Assembly (NCBI GenBank): GCA_965222975.1
Contig: CBDCVJ010000049.1
Coordinates: 62,001 to 126,000, forward strand
Length of the DNA: 64,000 nucleotides
Direction of reading: 5' to 3'
Source: UBA6168 sp965222975
GTDB taxonomy: Bacteria; Bacteroidota; Bacteroidia; Chitinophagales; Saprospiraceae
The notes under the pieces are model-generated. The model was given only the letters and a program-made list of their open reading frames with translations, was not told the DNA's origin and did no database searches. Positions 9,084 through 18,083 of the stretch are shown here, piece after piece. How positions within the stretch are numbered: position 1 is the first letter of the stretch; the number at the start of each line of letters is the position of its first letter. The translations under genes were made by a program, and so were the position numbers.

Positions 9084-11561
9084 ATGAAAAATACCAAACT
9101 CCTACTGGCACTTTTGTTAGGCCTGATGGGCTGCCATGTTGTGAACGCTCAAGTGTCGCTGAAACGGGCTAATAAACAATATGAACTATCTGTTTTCTTT
9201 GAAGCCATCGAATCTTATAAAGAAGTATTGGCTAAAAATTCCAGCCATCGGGAAGCCAATGTTAAGATTGCCGATTGTTATCGACTGACCAACCAGTTGG
9301 ATAAAGCGCTACCACATTACCAAAACGCACTTGCGAATGGCGGTGTCGAATCCATTTATGCATTTCAATATGGGTTGACCCTCCAAGGGCTCGGAAGATA
9401 TGACCTTGCCAAAGGCCTTTTTGAAAACCTCGCTGCCAACGATACAAAATTTGCGATCCGAGGTAAGCAGTTTGCCGAAGCATGTGATTTTGCCGTATCA
9501 CCACAAGACCCTCCAAGGTACAAGGTGGTAAACGAATACACCAACAAAGCTTCCTCGGATTTTGGGCCAGCATTTTTCGGTACCGAAAAGGTCGTTTATT
9601 CTTCTTCCCGGAGCGATGTTGCAGTGAGGAACAGGCGCAATGCACCAACCTCCAATGTTTTGGGCACAAATAAATTACTAATCACCCAAAGAGATAAAAA
9701 TGGTTTTCTCGAAACGCCTGTTGCATTGCATGCTGGCTTTGGAACGGCTACCAATGAAGGTCCCGTGGCCTACAGCATGGATGGCAAATGGGTAGCATTT
9801 ACCAAAAACAACTTTACAGAAGGTGTACGCCAAATACCCTCTGCCGGATTGGAGTTGAATATGTATATTGCAGAAGTGAATTCCAATGGCGATTGGGCGA
9901 ACGCTTCGCCATTTCCGCACAATGGTACTGGTTTTTCTACAGGCTACCCTTCTTTTTCACCTGATGGGAAAGCCCTCTTTTTCTCCAGTGACAGGCCTGG
10001 TGGTTTTGGTGGATTCGACCTGTATGTCGCCTATAGGGTTGGCAATTCTTGGTCAGCGCCAGAGAACCTTGGCATAACAGTCAATTCATTGGGCAATGAA
10101 ATCACGCCGTTTTATGATGGTCTATCCTTGTATTTTGCTTCCGATTTCCACAAAGGGTATGGAGGGTTCGATATTTTCCGGGCAGAGGAAAGCAATGGCC
10201 GATGGGCTACTCTTTACCACGGAGGTGCTGGCCTTAATTCTTCCTACGATGATTATGGTTTTGTCTTCGATGGACTGCACAGTACGGGCTATTTTGTTTC
10301 CAACAGGGAAGGAGGCAAAGGGTTAGAGGATATCTACCGAGTAGAAAAAGAGACGGATAATGTAGTCATAAAAGTGCTGGACGAGGCGACAAGTGCCCCC
10401 ATTGCAGAAGCAGTTATCGACTTCTCAGAATGTGATGAAGACAGCTACCAAACCAACGCCAATGGAGTCTTTAACTTCCAAATGCTTGAAGACCTCAATT
10501 GTACGGTGTATGTCAAAAAAGATGGCTATCTAAGCGAGCCTGTAAAAATCACTTCGATGGGGCTGCGCCAAAACCGAACCTTAGAAATAAAGTTAACCAA
10601 CTACGCCAATGCTTATCAAGGTAAAACGATAAATGCCAGTACCGGCTATTATTTGGAAGATGCCAAAATAATAGCCACCGACCAAAAAACGGGAGCGGTA
10701 TCAAGTACTTTTTCTGATGCACAGGGCGGCTATTCCATTTCCCTAAAACCCAATGCTGCCTATCTGTTGCGTTTTTCAAAACCCGGTTTTCAGGACGTCA
10801 CCCTGAATGTGAAGACAACTGCCAATGACAATCGGGTTTTAAGAAATATTGACCTGCTACCTGTTGGTGACCGCGGGCGGATTTCAACTGCATCTGAGCC
10901 AGTGACTCGTATTGAAACAACAACTCAACCGTCGGGCCCTAAAATTATTACTACCACAAACCCAGGTACCGAAACCCAACCTCCAACAACTACCGCTGAA
11001 AGGAACCTCGTATCTGGTTTTTCCATTCAAGTGGCTGCAGTAAAAGGAACGTTCAAAGACATTAGCAAATACAAGAATAAACTCAGTGATTTGGGAACAG
11101 TTTATACGGTTAGCGAAGGTGGAAAGTCGAAAGTAAGGCTCGGAATAGTCAACGACAGGGATGATGCAGTCGCCTTGCAAAAATTGGTCCGTGCCAAAGG
11201 CTTTGACGGTGCTTTTATCGTTTCGGAAACGGATAGGGAAATGCCTGGAACAGTCAAACCAAAAACTTCTTCTGCCACTACGACAACTACTTATGAAAAG
11301 GAAATAGGCTCTGTTGCTGATTTAAAAGGAACTATGATCCGCTTGGCTGCTTATAGCAATTTGGCTTATTTCGATAAAGGAATGGTAGATGATCTTGGTA
11401 CGCTTACTTACGTTCCAAAAGGCAAGTTCACCATCGTCCTGCTCAGGGGTTATAACACCAATGACGATGCCCTCATTGCTCTACGGAAAGCCAAGGTCAG
11501 GGGCTTTCCCGAAGCTCACTTAGTTGATGTCCAAAATGGGGAAATGACTAAATTGAAATAA
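9084..11561 (+). CDS. PorE-like periplasmic/outer-membrane protein: TPR, PD40 propeller, carboxypeptidase-regulatory repeats, C-terminal SPOR domains
   Basis: 825 residues from the ATG at 9084, chosen because a clear signal peptide starts there (MKNTKLLLALLLGLMG, ending VNAQ); a frame open from 8892 adds 64 unrelated residues. Order: TPR helices (about 25-120), a WD40-like PD40 propeller (about 150-410, repeated motifs such as SFSPDGKALFFSSDRPGGFGG), two carboxypeptidase-regulatory-like beta folds (about 430-600), a Thr/Pro-rich linker, and two SPOR-like repeats at the end (FSIQVAAVKGTF.. and MIRLAAYSNLAYF..). The front matches T9SS component PorE and its relatives, which end in a peptidoglycan-binding OmpA domain. 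Here SPOR, which binds denuded glycan strands, takes that place. It may tether an envelope machine to peptidoglycan. Confidence 0.8.
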   Translation: MKNTKLLLALLLGLMGCHVVNAQVSLKRANKQYELSVFFEAIESYKEVLAKNSSHREANVKIADCYRLTNQLDKALPHYQNALANGGVESIYAFQYGLTLQGLGRYDLAKGLFENLAANDTKFAIRGKQFAEACDFAVSPQDPPRYKVVNEYTNKASSDFGPAFFGTEKVVYSSSRSDVAVRNRRNAPTSNVLGTNKLLITQRDKNGFLETPVALHAGFGTATNEGPVAYSMDGKWVAFTKNNFTEGVRQIPSAGLELNMYIAEVNSNGDWANASPFPHNGTGFSTGYPSFSPDGKALFFSSDRPGGFGGFDLYVAYRVGNSWSAPENLGITVNSLGNEITPFYDGLSLYFASDFHKGYGGFDIFRAEESNGRWATLYHGGAGLNSSYDDYGFVFDGLHSTGYFVSNREGGKGLEDIYRVEKETDNVVIKVLDEATSAPIAEAVIDFSECDEDSYQTNANGVFNFQMLEDLNCTVYVKKDGYLSEPVKITSMGLRQNRTLEIKLTNYANAYQGKTINASTGYYLEDAKIIATDQKTGAVSSTFSDAQGGYSISLKPNAAYLLRFSKPGFQDVTLNVKTTANDNRVLRNIDLLPVGDRGRISTASEPVTRIETTTQPSGPKIITTTNPGTETQPPTTTAERNLVSGFSIQVAAVKGTFKDISKYKNKLSDLGTVYTVSEGGKSKVRLGIVNDRDDAVALQKLVRAKGFDGAFIVSETDREMPGTVKPKTSSATTTTTYEKEIGSVADLKGTMIRLAAYSNLAYFDKGMVDDLGTLTYVPKGKFTIVLLRGYNTNDDALIALRKAKVRGFPEAHLVDVQNGEMTKLK

Positions 11562-11621
11562 TAATGGTGAGGGGTGAATGGTGAATTCATGTCACTATTT
11601 ACCATTCACCTCCCACCATTA
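11562..11621. repeat. TAATGGTGAGG.. palindrome between convergent genes
   Basis: Arms 11562-11586 and 11597-11621 (TAATGGTGAGGGGTGAATGG against CCATTCACCTCCCACCATTA) form an imperfect hairpin with a short loop. It starts one base after the PorE-like stop and its right arm encodes the last residues of the leftward 87-residue gene (YLTVMVGGEW). It may end transcription from both sides. Confidence 0.6.
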
Positions 11622-11862
11622 CCGTTAAATACCGATAAGTCTCTACCTGCGCCCGCACAGCCTTTCCTTCCCTTTTTACATAGTGATTTGAATGTTCAAC
11701 ATCAATGACTCGTGCTTTTACGTTGTCATCGAGTTGTAGTTCAATGATTTGACGAATGGTGTTTTTTATTTTTTCATCATAAATGGGAAATGATCCCCCC
11801 CCCCGGAAAACTCGCCCAAATTCGGTTTGTTGCTGATGGACAATTTGTTGAATTTGCTTCAA
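11599..11862 (-). CDS. Small hypothetical protein with a G10 homopolymer tract
   Basis: An 87-residue frame starting 6 bp after the stop of the aldo/keto reductase gene, so probably co-transcribed with it. I do not recognise it. It is mixed alpha/beta and charged (DDNVKARVIDVEHSNHYVKREGKAV). Two things are odd. A run of ten G (11795-11804 on the + strand as C) lies within codons 20-24 (RGGGS); slippage by one base would change frame and truncate the product. The last ten residues are encoded by the palindrome at 11562-11621, so the natural C-terminus may have been replaced or extended by that element. Confidence 0.45.
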   Translation of the reverse strand: MKQIQQIVHQQQTEFGRVFRGGGSFPIYDEKIKNTIRQIIELQLDDNVKARVIDVEHSNHYVKREGKAVRAQVETYRYLTVMVGGEW

Positions 11863-11868
11863 TGACCA

Positions 11869-12774
11869 CTAAAAAAGCGCTTTTATTTTCCTTTTGAGAT
11901 CTTCATCTGGCAGCCTACCAAATCCAGCCATCACATTATCAGCCACGTGTTTGGGCTTGCTTGTACCGGGTATCACGCAGGTAATTTCTTTATGTGATAA
12001 AATATATTTCAGGAAAATTTGCCCCCAAGAATTGGCATCCATTTCTGTAGCCCAAGCAGGCAGAGCTTTCCCTTTTACATGTCGGAACAAGCCTCCTCCT
12101 CCATAAGGGCGATTGATGATAACTGCTGCACCGTTGTCGGCAGCAGCAGGAATGAGTCGGTCTATCGAAGTATGCTCGGCGAGCGAAAAATTGATTTGCA
12201 CAAAATCGGGTTTCTCTTGTTTGATGACCCTAATCATTTCATCGTAAGCATTTGAAGTATAATGGGTTATGCCCCAGTATTTTATTTTTTCCGACTCCTT
12301 CCAGTCACGCAGGGTTTTGAGGTGTACCTGCCAATCGAGGAGGTTATGGATTTGCATCAACTCCATCTTATTGGTCTTCATACGACGTAGTGAGCGCTCC
12401 ATTTCACGAATACCTGCCTCTTTTCCCCTTGTCCAGACTTTTGTCGCAAGAAACAGATCGCTTTGTAAATTAGCCGCTGCTGACAAGTCACCAACGACTG
12501 CTTCTGATGTGCCGTACATCGGGGAACTGTCAACAACTGAACCACCATTATTTACCAAAATTTTTAAGACTTCAGTAAGTTGCTGTCGTTTTTCCGCATC
12601 GTTGCCCACATCAAATGTTTGCCATGTACCGAGTCCGACAACGGGTAGTTTTTCTCCTGAAACAGGAATAGCTCGAGTGTTCATTTTTTCCGAATTATTA
12701 AAAGCAGGCAAATATAGGAGAGAAGTACCGATACCTGCTTTTGCCAATATTTGAAGTGCTGTGCGTCTTACCAT
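11869..12774 (-). CDS. Aldo/keto reductase with Tat-like signal
   Basis: A 301-residue NAD(P)H-dependent aldo/keto reductase of the (beta/alpha)8 fold. The catalytic tetrad is visible: Asp and Tyr in VVDSSPMYGTSEAVVG, Lys in LATKVWTRGKE, and His in MELMQIHNLLDW. The nucleotide-binding end is INRPYGGGGLF and CVIPGTSKPKHV. The N-terminus MVRRTALQILAKAGIGTS carries a twin-arginine and a hydrophobic stretch ending YLPAF, which suggests export by the Tat pathway with cofactor bound. Substrate unknown. The small gene at 11599 follows closely; the methyltransferase gene at 12927 lies upstream on the same strand. Confidence 0.85.
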   Translation of the reverse strand: MVRRTALQILAKAGIGTSLLYLPAFNNSEKMNTRAIPVSGEKLPVVGLGTWQTFDVGNDAEKRQQLTEVLKILVNNGGSVVDSSPMYGTSEAVVGDLSAAANLQSDLFLATKVWTRGKEAGIREMERSLRRMKTNKMELMQIHNLLDWQVHLKTLRDWKESEKIKYWGITHYTSNAYDEMIRVIKQEKPDFVQINFSLAEHTSIDRLIPAAADNGAAVIINRPYGGGGLFRHVKGKALPAWATEMDANSWGQIFLKYILSHKEITCVIPGTSKPKHVADNVMAGFGRLPDEDLKRKIKALF

Positions 12775-12926
12775 AATTATATTTTTTTAAATTCGTGTTA
12801 AAGAGAAAAATGGAAATAATAGGACTGGCATTTAAATCAGTTTTGCTCGCTTTTTTTAATTAGTCGATTTTTTAAACAAAAGACCCTTTGGAAATTAACC
12901 TGTTGCTTTTGTACAAAAAATACCTC

Positions 12927-13604
12927 TTAATTAAGCATTTCAATTTCCCAAACACCCATTGATTTGTCTTTAAATATCCCGCCCATTTCTGTACAATTTT
13001 CGTTTAATAAAAAAATAGGATCAGGCAAATTAAATGGAGGGCCAACAAAGTTCAGAGGACGCCAACCACCTGTTGCAATGTCTTTATTCTCAGGCTCACC
13101 CGGGAACGTTGTGGTCATTAAATATTTAATATTGCTATTTTTAACTCGATCCAATACTTGAAAAATATCTGCAAAAGAAAAATGCACTAAACAGTCTCTA
13201 CAAAAAAGCATATCGAAATCATTGGGTATATTTTTTAATAAATCCATTTTTAAAAAAGAAATATTATCAGAAGCATATTTTTCATTATTATTCTCAATTA
13301 ATTTTTCGACAATATCTCCACCTGTATAGTTAATTTCTGATAGATCGGTTTCTTTCATCCAATTAAAATCACCACATGGCGTATCTAATAATTTTCGAAT
13401 CCCATATTTTTTAAAAATAATAGGTAGTTGTTTTATTAATTGCTGTGCTTGGGAAATTGCGGAGCCTGCACCTGACACCGATTCAGTTTCTTCCCAAGTT
13501 CTATTTTCCATGATATGAGTAAAAATTTGTTCTGTTGTCAGTCCTTTAAATTTATTTCCGCTGGCATATTTATATAATTCAGCTCTGTTTGTAATTTGAT
13601 CCAT
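12927..13604 (-). CDS. Class I SAM-dependent methyltransferase, AT-rich
   Basis: 225 residues. The SAM-binding motif I is RKLLDTPCGDFNWM (about 70-83), followed by an acidic strand end (TGGDIV) and motif DMLFCRDCLVHF (about 130-141). This DTPCGDFNWM form marks a recognisable family of small-molecule or glycan methyltransferases whose substrate I cannot name. The gene is clearly more AT-rich than the reductase and GNAT genes on its two sides, which hints at recent transfer. It has no obvious partner; the 152 bp to the reductase gene argue against a tight operon. Confidence 0.75.
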   Translation of the reverse strand: MDQITNRAELYKYASGNKFKGLTTEQIFTHIMENRTWEETESVSGAGSAISQAQQLIKQLPIIFKKYGIRKLLDTPCGDFNWMKETDLSEINYTGGDIVEKLIENNNEKYASDNISFLKMDLLKNIPNDFDMLFCRDCLVHFSFADIFQVLDRVKNSNIKYLMTTTFPGEPENKDIATGGWRPLNFVGPPFNLPDPIFLLNENCTEMGGIFKDKSMGVWEIEMLN

Positions 13605-13708
13605 TTAAATGGAAATTATTTCTCTTTTTTAAAACGAATTTTTGGCAAAGGAAAAGCAATTATCGAAAACATCCAATTCTTTTTTCCCGATAAAAAAACC
13701 ATTTTCTA

Positions 13709-13739
13709 TTTGGTTTATTCCACTAATAATTTATATTTG
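13709..13739 (+). promoter_or_regulatory. Bacteroidota-type promoter for the GNAT / MarR-DinB pair
   Basis: TTTG at 13709-13712 (-33 box) and TATATTTG at 13732-13739 (-7 box, TAnnTTTG) are separated by 19 bp, the spacing expected for the main Bacteroidota sigma factor. The GNAT start codon is 39 bp downstream at 13778. This is the best-formed promoter seen in the window. Confidence 0.75.
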
Positions 13740-13777
13740 TAGTTAACTACGTATATATTAACATAAATCGTTCGACT

Positions 13778-14242
13778 ATGCTCATCCGACGTGCCACACC
13801 TGCTGATAGTCAAGCTATCGAAACCATTTTCAAAAAAGCATTTGGCCCTTATAAGCACCTTTATACACCTGATGCTTATGCTTCCACCGCAGTAGGGAAA
13901 GACGTGATCCTGCAAAGAATGGAGGCCGGTTTTTCGTTGATTGCCCTCGAAGAGGAAGTTGCCCTTGGAACGGTTTCCGCAACGCCTACCTGGGAAGGAT
14001 TTTATGTAACGGGAATGGCTCTTTTACCTGAAGCCCAAGGCAAAAAAGTTGCTTATAAATTGATGTGTACTTTGGAAGAATATGGCATCAAGGAAGGTTA
14101 TGATAGGATTTATCTTTACACCACCACATTCCTTGACAGGGCAATAAGTTTGTATGAGAAGCTCGGTTTTACACGCTATGGAAACCCTAAAGACAGCTTT
14201 ATGGGAACGACAGCTATACAATTTGAAAAATATGTAAAATGA
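13778..14242 (+). CDS. GNAT family N-acetyltransferase
   Basis: 154 residues with the GNAT fold. MLIRRATPADSQAIETIF is the typical first strand and helix. The acetyl-CoA loop is seen as VTGMALLPEAQGKKVAYKLM (Q-x-x-G-x-A type) near residues 75-94, and the end LYTTTFLDRAISLYEKLGF is the usual motif B/C region. The acceptor is unknown. The stop overlaps the start of the next gene (ATGA at 14239-14242), so the two are translationally coupled and probably act together. Confidence 0.88.
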   Translation: MLIRRATPADSQAIETIFKKAFGPYKHLYTPDAYASTAVGKDVILQRMEAGFSLIALEEEVALGTVSATPTWEGFYVTGMALLPEAQGKKVAYKLMCTLEEYGIKEGYDRIYLYTTTFLDRAISLYEKLGFTRYGNPKDSFMGTTAIQFEKYVK

Positions 14243-15261
14243 AGAATATCAATGAAATAGGAATCCTTGCTTTCGGCACCAGAATGAAGAGATTCTATGA
14301 CAACACGATACCATCCGGGAAAGCCATCTACCTGTCACATGGGCTGGAATTCGAGCCGAAATGGTTCACCTTTATCTATGCCTTGATTGAGGAGAAAGAG
14401 CTTTCGGTTACTGACATGTCCAACATCCTTGGCCTCTCCCACCCGACCATTATCCAAACGCTAAAGGAACTGGAAAAGAACGGTTGGGTCATTTCCAAAA
14501 AAAGCAAATCAGATGGCCGCCGACGTCTGCTGCGGCTGAGCGAATGGGCACAGACCCAAGTGCCCCTGCTGCAAAAAATTTGGGCAAACATTCGACAGGC
14601 CATTGAAGAAATGAACCAGGAAGGGCAGGTAGATTTTTGGGAAGGGTTTCTGGAGTTTGAAAGCGCCATGATAAAAAAGTCTTTATATGACCGTGTGGTT
14701 GAAATCAGTGGCCGCCAAAAAAGGAACTTGCTCTCGAAAAGGCCTCCTTCCCATCCTGGTCAATGGTTCGAGCGTAAATTTGATTTTGCCAACCTTAGCA
14801 CCACGCCAGAGGGCTTAATGGAACGCCTCCGGTTTACCCCAAACCGCTTAAAGGATATGATCGAAAACTTATCGCCAGCCCAACGCACAAGGCAGTTTGA
14901 GGATAAATGGTCTATTCAGGAAAACATAGGCCATCTCAACGACCTTGAACCGCTTTGGCAAGGCCGGATAGAAGACATCGTAAACGGCGAGCAAACAATG
15001 CGCCCAGCTGATCTGACCAATAAGAAATCGCACGAAGCTGGCCATGATGAAATGCCGGTGGAAAAGCTACTCTCGGAATTCAAAGCCAATCGGGCCAAAC
15101 TTGTTCGGCTATGCGATGAGCATTTCGGCAAATGTTTGACGACTTCTTCCCTGCACCCTCGCCTGCTTTCCCCTATGCGGATAATTGACCTGATGTATTT
15201 TGTGGCGGAACATGATGATCACCATATCGCAACAATTAGGTATTTGGCTCATCAGATGTGA
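14239..15261 (+). CDS. MarR-type regulator fused to a DinB-like metal-binding domain
   Basis: 340 residues in two parts. Residues 1-150 form a winged helix-turn-helix of MarR type (SVTDMSNILGLSHPTIIQTL as recognition helix, then the wing SKSDGRRRLLRLSE). Residues about 175-340 form a four-helix DinB_2 bundle, with the family's histidines at NIGHLNDLE and at the end AEHDDHHIATIRYL, able to hold a divalent metal. Such DinB domains often belong to thiol-dependent transferases. A DNA-binding domain joined to a possible enzyme or sensor suggests a regulator that responds to a small molecule bound in the DinB bundle. It is coupled to the GNAT gene by a 4-bp overlap. Confidence 0.82.
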   Translation: MKNINEIGILAFGTRMKRFYDNTIPSGKAIYLSHGLEFEPKWFTFIYALIEEKELSVTDMSNILGLSHPTIIQTLKELEKNGWVISKKSKSDGRRRLLRLSEWAQTQVPLLQKIWANIRQAIEEMNQEGQVDFWEGFLEFESAMIKKSLYDRVVEISGRQKRNLLSKRPPSHPGQWFERKFDFANLSTTPEGLMERLRFTPNRLKDMIENLSPAQRTRQFEDKWSIQENIGHLNDLEPLWQGRIEDIVNGEQTMRPADLTNKKSHEAGHDEMPVEKLLSEFKANRAKLVRLCDEHFGKCLTTSSLHPRLLSPMRIIDLMYFVAEHDDHHIATIRYLAHQM

Positions 15262-15381
15262 TGTCGGTAGACGATGAATGGAGTGCTTGATTGCAGTTAA
15301 AGAATTATGCTTAAAATTTTTTCATTTGAGGTGTGGTCGGTTTCAGTCATGCCTTTTTTATTAAAATCTATCATCAACTTC

Positions 15382-15792
15382 ATGGATTCGTTTAAAGTAC
15401 AAACCAAAAAAGGGCATATTATCCGATTCGCTTTATACACGGAAGATGCGCCAGTTACTGCTGAAGCATTTTTGCAAACACTTCCATATAAGAGAACATT
15501 CTACCATGCTCGAACATCGGGTCAGGAGATTTGGACAGATAATGCGCCCGAGTTGGATATTATTCAGGAAAATGCTTCTGTTTTCCCTAAATCTGGAGAA
15601 ATTGTAATCGGCCCTAAAAGGCCACTTCGAAATGCAGTGGCCGGGTGCATGGGCATATTCTATGGTGATGGGAAAGGATTGGACTGCAGCAATATATTTG
15701 GGAAAGTATTTGAGGAAGACATGGAATTATTGGTAGCACTAGGAAATGAGATTTGGAAGCATGGTGAACAAGAACTGGTTTTTGAAAAATAA
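15382..15792 (+). CDS. DUF3830 family cyclophilin-like protein
   Basis: 136 residues from the ATG at 15382 (MDSFKVQTKKGHIIRFALYT). A frame is open from 15307, but its first 25 residues do not match the family and the fold begins at 15382. The sequence is a small cyclophilin-like beta barrel: APVTAEAFLQTLPYKRTFYHAR, SGQEIWTD, NAVAGCMGIFYGD, and NIFGKVFEED. Members are found near amino-acid and drug-metabolism genes, but no activity is established. It lies 120 bp after the MarR-DinB gene in the same direction. Confidence 0.7.
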   Translation: MDSFKVQTKKGHIIRFALYTEDAPVTAEAFLQTLPYKRTFYHARTSGQEIWTDNAPELDIIQENASVFPKSGEIVIGPKRPLRNAVAGCMGIFYGDGKGLDCSNIFGKVFEEDMELLVALGNEIWKHGEQELVFEK

Positions 15793-15850
15793 AAATCGGG
15801 AGCGAACATTGCCTCTAAACAGCACATTTTGAAAGTAAAATTATTTCCCA

Positions 15851-17365
15851 ATGAGAACTTTTACTTTCCTTCTCCCCAGTCTGTTTTTCCTCCCAAACAT
15901 TTTAGCATCTACTTTGCACATCGGATCGGGATTTCAATATGCGAATTTCGAACAAGCCGCTGCGGCAGCCCAGCCTGGCGACACTATCCTTTTCCATGAA
16001 GGCACGCATGCAGGTGGGCAATTTGTGGCCAATCTGCAAGGCACACCTGATAATTGGATTTTTATAAAAAACGCAGATGGCGAAACGGCAATATTGGAAG
16101 GCGGCAACAATGCCATTCAACTCAGTGATCCTGCTTATCTGCATATCAGCGGCCTCATTTTCCAGCACCAAACTGGCAACGGCGTAAATACAGACGATGG
16201 TGGCACTTATGAAACACCTGCCCGCCACATCATATATGAAAATTGCACCTTTCAGGATATGTCGGTTAATGGAAATAATGACCTTTTGAAATTGTCCGGT
16301 TTGGATGATTTTGAAATCCGCAATTGCACTTTTTTAAACGGAGCAGATGGAGGCAGCGGCATTGACATGGTGGGCTGTCATAACGGCATTATTAAAGGAA
16401 ATTATTTTGAAAACATGGGTTCGAATTCCATCCAAGCCAAGGGCGGCACACAGCATATCCGCATAGAAGGTAATTTTTTCCGCGATGGTGGCTTAAGAAC
16501 TTTAAACCTTGGCGGAAGTACGGGCCTTCAATATTTTCGTCCCATTGATGCGACTTTCGAAGCAGCTGATCTGCAAGTTTATTCCAATATCATTGTCGGT
16601 TCATGGGCAGCCATTGCCTATGTTGGTTCTGTGAATGTGGAGGTGGTAAACAATACCATTTACCAGCCGGAGAATTGGGTGGTCCGCATTTTACAGGAGT
16701 CCGTTGATCCAGATCGATTTTTGGAATGCGGCGATAATTTTTTCCGAAACAATATTGTCTATTTGGGAAATAACCTATCTACCGAAACCAATATCGGTCC
16801 CAACACCCGCCCTGAATCGTTCACGTTTTCTAACAATCTCTGGTACAACGCCGACGATCTGAATTGGGCCGGACCTAACGTTCCCGTAACAGATGAAAAC
16901 AATATCATCAACGAAGACCCTATGTTCCTCGACCCGCAAAATGATGACTTTCTAATTTCAATGAATAGCCCTGCGGCAGAGGCAGGGTTCGCTGCCAGTG
17001 AACCACAATCAGATTTTTTCGACATGGCATTTAATGACCCCCGCTCCATTGGTGCAGTAGAGGCAAACCCACTCAGCCCCGACTTTGAAGCAGTATCCAA
17101 CATCGCCGCATTTGACCTTTTTCCTAACCCTGGCAGCAATCATCTGACAACCACTTTCATTTTGGAGAAACCTGCCTTGGTTAAAATGGAAATTATTGGC
17201 CAAACAGGCCAGCGGCAAATCCTTCTAAACGAAAGGCATTTTGATGCCGGAATTTTTGAAAAAAAATTTGAAATAGCAGTCCCTGCCGGTTGGTATTTGG
17301 TAAGGATGTGGGCCGACAACGTTGCAAAAGTAGAAGGATGGATGCGGATGGAGGTTAGACCTTAA
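15851..17365 (+). CDS. Secreted right-handed beta-helix protein with T9SS sorting domain
   Basis: 504 residues. Signal peptide about 1-19 (LPSLFFLPNILAS). Residues about 25-400 are a right-handed parallel beta-helix of the pectate-lyase superfamily type, with repeated coils such as IIYENCTFQDMS, FEIRNCTFLNGA, GIIKGNYFENMG and IRIEGNFFRDGG. The final 80 residues are a T9SS type A sorting domain (AFDLFPNPGSNHLTT .. GIFEKKFEI .. AGWYLVRM). It is probably exported by T9SS and may bind or cleave a polysaccharide; no catalytic residues can be assigned by eye. A hairpin follows the stop at 17372-17393. Confidence 0.82.
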   Translation: MRTFTFLLPSLFFLPNILASTLHIGSGFQYANFEQAAAAAQPGDTILFHEGTHAGGQFVANLQGTPDNWIFIKNADGETAILEGGNNAIQLSDPAYLHISGLIFQHQTGNGVNTDDGGTYETPARHIIYENCTFQDMSVNGNNDLLKLSGLDDFEIRNCTFLNGADGGSGIDMVGCHNGIIKGNYFENMGSNSIQAKGGTQHIRIEGNFFRDGGLRTLNLGGSTGLQYFRPIDATFEAADLQVYSNIIVGSWAAIAYVGSVNVEVVNNTIYQPENWVVRILQESVDPDRFLECGDNFFRNNIVYLGNNLSTETNIGPNTRPESFTFSNNLWYNADDLNWAGPNVPVTDENNIINEDPMFLDPQNDDFLISMNSPAAEAGFAASEPQSDFFDMAFNDPRSIGAVEANPLSPDFEAVSNIAAFDLFPNPGSNHLTTTFILEKPALVKMEIIGQTGQRQILLNERHFDAGIFEKKFEIAVPAGWYLVRMWADNVAKVEGWMRMEVRP

Positions 17366-17371
17366 TTTTTG

Positions 17372-17393
17372 AGGAGTCATGTGGTTGACTCCT
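17372..17393. terminator. Small hairpin between convergent genes
   Basis: AGGAGTCA (17372-17379) pairs with TGACTCCT (17386-17393), loop TGTGGT, 8-bp perfect stem between the beta-helix gene and the response regulator gene. No long T-run follows, so it is a weak candidate. Confidence 0.4.
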
Positions 17394-17399
17394 GACCCC

Positions 17400-18083
17400 T
17401 CATCTATTGGATACAAAGGCATGCCCGTCGTTCTGTTTTAAATTATTCAAATAATACCTAACAAGGCCAGCTGTATTTTTCACACGCAGTTTTTGGATCA
17501 GATTTCGCCGGTGAGTCTCGACCGTTCTGGGGCTGATGAACAACCTGATAGCGATTTCTTTATTGGTGAGTTCTTCAGCAATACATTGCAACACTTCCAG
17601 TTCCCGTCCGGTAATTTCCATTCGTTTGGCTCTTTGTTTCAGTGTGTTTCGGTCTTCCGTTTTTCCAAGCAATGAAAAAATGGTGTCAGAAATTTCTTTG
17701 GCAAAATAACTGCTCCCTTTGGCAAGTGTCTTTATGGCCAACACCAGTTCATCAATAGGAGCTTCTTTCAAAATATATCCTTTTGCGCCAGACCGGATCA
17801 TACGGACGACGTATTCCTCTTCATCATAAGAGGTCAATGCCAACACTTTTATGGAAGGATTCACCTCAATTATTTTTTGAGTGGCTTCTATCCCATCCAT
17901 TTCAGGGAGGTGGATGTCCATCAGTACTACATCGGGTACAAGTTCAATAGCCAATCGAGTGGCTTCCTTGCCATCACTGGCCTCTCCAGCAATTTCAAAC
18001 GTATCTTCTTTTTTAAGTAAGTTGACAATGCCCGCCCTGAACATCTGATGGTCATCTGCTATCAACAAGTAAAGTTTGTTCAT
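17400..18083 (-). CDS. Response regulator, NarL/FixJ type
   Basis: 227 residues from MNKLYLLIADDHQMFRAGI; a start six codons upstream (18101) is possible but adds residues unlike the family. The receiver domain (about 1-118) has the acidic pair IADD, the phospho-acceptor Asp in DVVLMDIHLPEMDG, Thr/Ser and Lys in ALTSYDEEEYV and GYILKEA. The output domain is LuxR-type: LTNKEIAIRLFISPRTVETH. No histidine kinase of the matching HisKA_3 class lies beside it; the kinase at 20127 is of HisKA type and is not an obvious partner. It is therefore an orphan regulator here. Confidence 0.88.
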   Translation of the reverse strand: MNKLYLLIADDHQMFRAGIVNLLKKEDTFEIAGEASDGKEATRLAIELVPDVVLMDIHLPEMDGIEATQKIIEVNPSIKVLALTSYDEEEYVVRMIRSGAKGYILKEAPIDELVLAIKTLAKGSSYFAKEISDTIFSLLGKTEDRNTLKQRAKRMEITGRELEVLQCIAEELTNKEIAIRLFISPRTVETHRRNLIQKLRVKNTAGLVRYYLNNLKQNDGHAFVSNR

